A stretch of 52,229 nt of DNA from Brachionus rotundiformis. Taxonomy: Eukaryota; Rotifera; Eurotatoria; Ploima; Brachionidae. How positions within the stretch are numbered: the stretch's first letter is position 1; each line of letters starts with the position of its first letter. Both the position numbers and the translations under genes were made by a program. Location of the stretch: contig JAESIW010000137.1 in assembly GCA_016802295.1 (NCBI GenBank), forward strand, positions 2,701,567 to 2,753,795, read 5' to 3'. The notes under the pieces are model-generated. The model was not told the origin of the DNA. It worked only from the letters and a program-made list of their open reading frames with translations, and searched no databases. This document shows, piece after piece, positions 46,501-52,229 of the stretch.

Positions 46501-49500
46501 ATAATAATTAACTCCGAACGAGACTTAGACTTATTAGAAAAATTGTTCAGTAATCCAAGTTCAAAAGCAACTCAAGATGGTAAAACAGATCGTTTAGTGG
46601 CCAAGAGTCAAAACATACCGAAAAATACTCAAAACAAGCGCAAACTAGTAAATATTATACGGCAATTGAGTGAAGACAGGAATAAAACTGCTCAAAATCG
46701 GTCCCAAAGCATGGTATTGACAGGCAAACGTTCAGCAGAGAACCATAAGCCTCTTTTTAAGAGTCGGACCCGCAAGGATCCGCTTGTTTACGATGAGGAC
46801 AAGATAGAAAGAAATTCTAAGCCTTTGAAAAATGTTAATTTTAGAATTTTAAAAGATTCTCATCGAAAGATCGAGTCGGACGGCTCTTACAGAGTTATAG
46901 CCCAAGAGCCGGTGCGCGCAAACACTGCTCAAAACCACTACCTGGAAATTAGTTCGACACCGTGCAAGCGTTTACGCTCACCGTCAAATCATGAATACAA
47001 TAGTTTACTTAATTTGGCCCATAACCAATCCCTCAACAATCGTAGTATGAAAAAAATTACCATCAAACCATTGCCACGGTCACTTTCGGTAAATTATTTA
47101 TACCATAAGAGACAGGGCGATTTGAGGCGATACCAAAAAAATGCCCTGATTAAAATTCGCTTGAAGCGAACTGGCTTTACCACAGAGGACATTGATGACA
47201 TATACATGCCAACACAGCTCGACATGTTCGAAAGAAAGCTTAAGCAATCCATGGACATATCGGACAACTCAGAACTAGATGAAGCCAAAATGAGAGAGGA
47301 ACGCTTGTCCAGAGTTCGAAACAAACGCTTCAAACACGACATGGACAAAAATGGTCAACGCTCTAAAATAATCATCAATTACACAACAAGACCATTTAAC
47401 CAAGCAGAATATTTGGATGACAAAAAAAGCTATCTTGAAGAGGCAAAGCGTAAACTGGACATGATGAAAAATTCCAATGGTTACTACTACAATTTGAACA
47501 ACAAGCTAAAATCATCGGTGACTAATTTGATCCGGGCATCGCAGGATTTAGCCCGTACATCTGAAATAAAGAGCAAATTGATCAATAGAAATTGGTCACT
47601 CAAGGAAGTGTATGACATTAGGCGCAACCAAATAAGGTCCAATAATCTAAATGCCATTACCTCAGATAATTCTACACAAGTTCAAAACAATTTCACATGC
47701 GATGACATAAATAATGTTTATATGCCTTGGATGATTGAGAATTATGGAAGAAAATTGGCCATAGAAGCCATGCGCCGCAAGACTCAAACAGAAGCACAAA
47801 AAAAAGCCAAAGTTCCATATGTGTCACAATATTATGCCAAATCGAGTGATTACAACTCGATTGGACACGATGATTTGTGGCTAATTGATCGAGATATTAG
47901 GCGTCATTTGAAAAATGCTTCCAATTCTAGTTTAAGTGACAGTGATGTAAGTATGACAGACACGGAGACCAGCAGTGACGACACACGACCAATTGTACCA
48001 CAAAAAATCAACAAACCAGACAATAGTCTTAAGAATAAAATACTTAAAGCTATTAACAAGTCTCTTTTGACCAGTGAGGTGTCCGGCATTGATCTTAATC
48101 TACTCAAATTGAATGATTCGGTCAAACGGACCTTGAAGCGTGTAGAGAAGAGAGCGCTTGAGCGCGATCTCGAACACGACCTAATACGCTCATTTTCTTG
48201 CAGTCACTTGGCTGATTTGAGAAAAGAAGACATTAAATATGTCAATATGAGAAAAATTGGTATGAGTTCCTACTCTACTGATGATATCCAAGACTTGTAT
48301 ATTCCAAAAATGCTGGAAAACTTTAAGCTAAAGCTGGCAGTTGAAAAAGAATTTAAGCCAAGACGTATTTTGCGCAAAAAATACTCTCTAGAGGAATTAA
48401 ACACAGCATTGGTGACCAGTCCACCGCCAGTGCAAATTAAATCACCTTCCATTGCGACACCAACATCACTACACTACTCCAACACAGACAACTTGTTCAA
48501 GCAGATAATTCAGGAGAGGATAAGCGAGTTTGACCACCGTATAGCCAGCGAGATAAGCTCGTCGGCTAAAAAAAGAACCGACGAGGACGATGTGTCCACG
48601 GACCATGACCAAGATGACTCGATAGAAATTTCATCCGATTCGGATGATTTTAACATCAGTGAGCATGAAATGAAGCATTTTGACTCAACCATATCCAAGT
48701 CCAAAATAGAATCGGCAATAAACAAGAGTCTAGCCTTAAAAAATCCTGGCGAGCTCATATCTGACTTTTACATATCCAATATGAACTTTGCCATGCGATA
48801 CAGTGTTGAGTACATTCAGAAGATTGCCAATGAAATGCGTCTCAGACGCCATCTACAAGACTCTATGTTCTTTCATTCGGACAAGGAATCCAAACTGCGT
48901 AACCGGGTACAGCGTTCATTTAGCGTGGACAGACTGTACGCGGTGCGCAAAGAGCATTTAAGATACTCAAATGGTGCACAGAATAAGAGAATTAGCTTCA
49001 CCACTGATGACATACAGGACATTTATATGCCATCTTGTTTGGACAATTACAAGAGAAAAATAGCAGTTGAATTGGAAAGAAGAAGGCGGCATGCTGAAGA
49101 GACTAATTTTGATTTGGAAAATGAGATGAATGAAAATTTGAACTTATTGAAACAATCTAAACCCATTGTGCTTGATGATTTAGACATTTTTTTGATTGAA
49201 AAATCCAATTTTAGTATTGAAGAAAATAATTTAGATAACAAGATTGTTAAAATGGACCAGCCAGTAATACTTATGGACAAAAATCGACCAGAATATGGTC
49301 AAAAACAAGAAATAGATCAAGTTGAGAAAGTAATTGCCTATCAACCTGTCATCAATTATGACTCACGATCACCTAACAAAAAGACAGAATTTAATCTGAG
49401 GCCCGAGAAAGCTAAAATGAGTTTTGAGCCACAGAAATTACACAATGTTCAACAGAATTCAATTAAATTTAAAAGTGCCGAAGATAAGGCAAGATTCGAA

Positions 49501-51790
49501 AGAGCGAAAGTTAGTATTCAAAAAAGATTAAGCTTTTTTGAAAATTATCCATTGGTAAGTCACATTGAACAGGTGTTTCATGATGAGCCCATTCAAGTTG
49601 ACCAAGATAAAACAAATTTTACTAATTATACTAAAACTGGTGATATAAATGAAATTGAAAAATCAGATTCTTCATCTATGACATCCTCAGTGAGTGCCGT
49701 GTCAAGCGACTCGTTGAGCAACATTCCATTGGATAACTTTGAACAAAAGTATGAACAATCTAAAATAATCAAGGATAGAGCTAGTATGACTTTGGTACCA
49801 GATGATAAAACTGGTCACGGACCAATAAGAGTGATCAAAATGGAACAAATGCCTGTTTTGGAAAAATCAAACATCAAATATGAACAAAAAAAATTTGACT
49901 TAGCCACAATTAATTCGGTCAAATCTATGAATATGCCCAGTGAATCATTGGACATTGTTTCGCGTCTTTATTCAAATTATTTTCAGCCTGAGAAGGTGCA
50001 AATCCAAGAGCCAAATTTCACAGTTGTACAGGATGATCTAAGAAGTGTGCCATTGATACATAAACCAAATGCTGTGTTTTTGAATGCACCAAATGTGGAA
50101 AGACAAGAAATTTATTCTCTTAAAGATGAGGCTTACCAACCAATGAAGATAAAAAGACCAGAGTATGTGATTGAAGAATATGCCAAGAAGCCGCTTAATT
50201 CTGAAGTCACTTTTTCCTATGAAAATTTGCATTCATTTAGAATTAATGATCTAAAAGATAATGCCAATATTGGCCTAAATGAAAATGAACTAGTTTGCAT
50301 TCATTCAAATTGTGAAAAAACATTCTATTCACCATCTAATCAAGACCAAACTATGAGCTTACCGGAACAAATTGAAACAGTAAGAATTTTGAATGCGCAA
50401 GAAATGGTAGAGCTGCCTCAATTTGAGTCCAGTCGATTGACTGTCCTGGTCCCAACTGATGTGAAAAATGCAGAGCAACTCGAACAACGAGAATATGAGC
50501 TTGAAGAGTTCATAGATGAAGCTGAAAGTGAAAAAAATCTAAGTATCAAGGAAGAAGTTGAAAATACCGCTAGGGTCAGCATAACCGAATTTAAACAGGT
50601 TGAAGAACCATATATTGATGAGGTCTGTTTATCAGATGCAGATTCAATACATTTTGAAACTTATGAGCTAGAGTCTGTTCAAAAAATGGAAAGAACATCT
50701 CCTGAAATTAATCAACCATTGAGTCCAGTAAAAAATAAAGTTTACAATTTACCGAAAAAATCAGATTTTGTTGAAAATACAACTGAGGAATTTTATGCAC
50801 CAGCAATGGAAACCGATCAGGTCGAACAAATTGAAAATGTTCAAAGACTGGAACTCTGTCGAAAACCACAGAAAGCATCTGTACTCAACTTAGCTAGACA
50901 GGATTCATTACAAAGTCTTAAAAGTCAAACAGAGAACATCCCATTTGATGACAAAATTCAGGAATGTGAATCCTCTAAGCAAGAAATTTCCCAATTCAGC
51001 TCAAAGCCATCTGCCAAAAAGCCCCTTTCATTAAATGCTCCATTTGTACAACATCAAGTAATTGAGTCAATTATGGCCAACGAACTAGAAACCAAAGAAG
51101 ACATTGGTTTAACAATGTTGTCTCCAAAACAAAATGAATTATTAGATAAGGCCTTTATTGAGCCGAGACCTGTTTGTTTGAATCAAGCAGAATCAAATGT
51201 GTCGCATGAAGAAGTGGAAACTTTGCAGTACATGGAAGATGTCAGTACTGATAAGGAAACTATTGAGCCCAAAAATGAGATAGCTTGTCAAACTCAAAAT
51301 CTTCACGTCAGTCATCCTGTTCGAACTCTAAATTTAGGAGATGAGAAAGCTGATATTTTTTTGTACAATACTGCAAATGATTACGAACAAATAATGGAAG
51401 AACCAACGTTTGCTCTGGTTAAAAGCGAAGAAGAATTAAGCTCAAAAATAGAACAACCTAGGATGGTTGATGTACTAAATGGTCCAATTATCTCAACCAA
51501 AGTTGATGATTTTTTGGAAACTATAAAACCACTTGATCCTATAGAGTTGGATTTTGAAGAACAAGTCAGTATAAGTACTAAAAAACCAGATATAAATCAG
51601 CCAAATGACATTAGGGTTTCAATTAAAAAATATTATGGTCAGTCTGATATAGAAGAGATTTATTATAATGAAAATTGTTCTGAATTGGATAAAACAGATA
51701 CAGCTATTCAGCCCTATTACAGAGAGAATAAAATTGATTTGCAATACCCGCATGGGATCAGAGTTGGCCTAGTGGAAAAAATTGGTTACG
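40511..51790 (+). CDS. Large novel repeat protein; four exons seen, 3' end uncertain
   Basis: I do not recognise this protein. Exons are 40511-40756 (first ATG 40543), 40815-40843 (29 nt), 42996-43022 (27 nt) and 46339-51790. Every junction keeps frame with good signals (GTAGGT, GTAAGT, GTAAGT; ATATCTAG, CATTTAG, ATTCGTAG). From ATG40543 this gives ~1,907 residues. The N-terminus is Lys/Ser/Asn-rich; the microexons add a basic cluster K-K-K-R-K-S-K, NLS-like. A Ser/Thr-rich block follows. Then come at least four copies of a ~60-residue repeat (47077-49101) with core F-T-T-D-D-I-Q-D-I-Y-M-P, separated by basic and acidic spacers. The second half (~49,110-51,790) is acidic, Glu/Gln/Val-rich and disordered. 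The frame closes 17 nt past a GTAAGA donor at 51791, so at least one more exon follows. The introns, up to 3.3 kb, are far longer than elsewhere in the window. Confidence 0.75.
40815..40843 (+). other. 29-nt microexon of the repeat-protein gene
   Basis: Flanked by AAATATCTAG and GTAAGTAC. Entered in phase 1 and left in phase 0, it reads V-K-R-S-Y-S-H-Q-K after the split serine codon. The alternative donor one codon later in the preceding exon would put a stop in this microexon, which supports the GTAGGT donor at 40757. Confidence 0.6.
40844..42995 (+). other. 2.15-kb intron of the repeat-protein gene
   Basis: Runs from GTAAGTAC to CATTTAG. It is AT-rich with no exon-like interior segment that I can support, and is about forty times longer than the usual intron in this window. 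Confidence 0.5.
42996..43022 (+). other. 27-nt microexon encoding a basic cluster
   Basis: Between TTTATTTCATTTAG and GTAAGTATT. It is exactly nine codons, phase 0 to phase 0: K-K-R-K-S-K-S-I-N. Together with the preceding lysine it makes K-K-K-R-K-S-K, a plausible nuclear-localisation or polybasic motif. Being a multiple of three, it could be a cassette exon. Confidence 0.5.
44148..44318. repeat. Inverted repeat with 13-bp perfect arms
   Basis: TGATTGCTTAGAT at 44148-44160 and its exact reverse complement at 44306-44318, with a 145-bp interior that is noticeably richer in GC than the surroundings. It could be a small decayed DNA transposon or MITE, or a hairpin within the intron. Confidence 0.45.
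45772..45936 (+). other. Small open frame inside the last long intron
   Basis: 54 codons from ATG to TGA. The start is M-Y-Q-Q-M-P-N-S-F-C-P-S-Q-F-R-C-M-K-K-D-E-E-N-P, which looks more protein-like than chance AT sequence; the rest is hydrophobic AT-biased sequence. It may be an alternative first exon of the repeat gene or chance. No donor was identified. Confidence 0.15.
47077..49101 (+). repeat. Degenerate ~60-residue protein repeats within the large exon
   Basis: Units at about 47077-47256, 47587-47790, 48187-48360 and 48913-49101, plus split half-copies at about 48376-48410 and 48751-48850. Consensus of the first half: R-S-F-S-x3-L-Y-x-x-R-K-x-x-L-R-Y. Second half: F-T-T-D-D-I-Q-D-I-Y-M-P-x-x-L-D-N-Y-K-R-K-L-A-V-E. 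The strongest columns are the DDI, the YMP/YIP and the KLA-x-E. A weak remnant (S-D-I-E-E-I-Y-Y) occurs near 51650. The copies are diverged at DNA level, so these are old protein repeats, not recent tandem duplications. Confidence 0.8.
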
Positions 51791-52229
51791 GTAAGATTTT
51801 TATTTGACAACAAAATTATATTTTTAGTAATCTAAAATCAAATTAAAGTCGTTTATTTTTTTTAAATATTTGTTTCGGAAAATTTTCTTTAGGTCATTAA
51901 AAAAATCTAATTTGAATAATACTTATACAAAATAAATTAATTTCCGTAGGGTTTTTTTACAAAAAAATACTAATTTTAACAGATTTATATAAGATTAATT
52001 CAGAGTTAGAAACCAGAAATTTTCAAATTTAATTTAAAAATTTTTTTTTATACGAAATTTATTCATATACTAAGTCAATTAGCTTTTTGATTTGTTTGGT
52101 GAATTTATTTTTTATCCTTTATCAAGTAAATAAGAAGCATTGAAAATTCCATCGGGAATTTACCATCAAAAATAGTAACCTTGAAAAATCCATCCATATA
52201 AGAATACCATATTGCTAAATTAAAAAATA
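51791..52229. other. 3' sequence after the last recognised exon
   Basis: Begins with a GTAAGA donor. A TTTTTAG acceptor 37 nt later would give a two-residue terminal exon (G/TA-ATC-TAA at 51828), but a 37-nt intron is shorter than any I accept here. More likely the gene continues beyond the window. The remaining ~400 bp are AT-rich with no visible feature. Confidence 0.4.

Overview
This window is a piece of an animal nuclear genome. It is very AT-rich. The coding regions are broken by spliceosomal introns, many only 45-65 nt long with GTAAA/GTATG-type donors and TTTTAG/TTTAAG acceptors. The gene content is metazoan: lariat-debranching enzyme, sepiapterin reductase, BTB-BACK-Kelch protein, dispanin/CD225, MAN1/LEMD3, TERT, Aurora kinase, SNX24-like PX protein, SPEF1/CLAMP and NCOA5. 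SPEF1 implies motile cilia. The base composition and compact introns would suit a monogonont rotifer such as Brachionus or another compact-genome invertebrate, but the species is an inference from general impression only. I see no rRNA, tRNA, CRISPR or bacterial features.

Layout, left to right. 1-2563: the 3' part of DBR1 (+), then sepiapterin reductase (+) close behind it with a splice acceptor just before its ATG, an operon-like pair. 2729-4195: an unrecognised type-I membrane protein (+). 4816-7918: a KLHL-type gene (-). 9450-10070: a dispanin (+). 10349-11762: tyrosyl-tRNA synthetase (-), whose first exon is a leucine-zipper segment resembling the N-terminus of animal arginyl-tRNA synthetase. 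12507-15522: LEMD3/MAN1 (-). 17236-20610: a full-length telomerase reverse transcriptase (+) in one uninterrupted exon. 21883-23146: Aurora kinase (-). 23883-24931: SNX24-like (+), with one intron that is apparently not GT-AG. 24988-25906: SPEF1 (-), tail-to-tail with SNX24. 27833-29528: NCOA5-like (+). 32182-34821: an unrecognised six-exon gene (+).

The right third, 34.8-52.2 kb, looks almost empty up to 46.3 kb. In-frame splice signals nevertheless join a small exon at 40.5 kb and two microexons (29 and 27 nt), across introns of 2.2 and 3.3 kb, to a 5.4-kb exon. This large gene encodes a protein of about 1,900 residues with at least four copies of a degenerate ~60-residue repeat (core F-T-T-D-D-I-x-D-I-Y-M-P) that I do not recognise from any described family. 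It runs to, or past, the right edge.

Most likely to repay checking: the leucine-zipper-TyrRS fusion (the synthetase exon has no start codon of its own), the repeat-protein gene with its microexons, the non-canonical SNX24 intron, and the single-exon TERT. The genes do not form one pathway. They are housekeeping and regulatory genes side by side, and only DBR1-SPR shows spacing that suggests co-transcription. Exon boundaries were read by eye from splice consensus, reading frame and remembered protein families; none is backed by transcript data.
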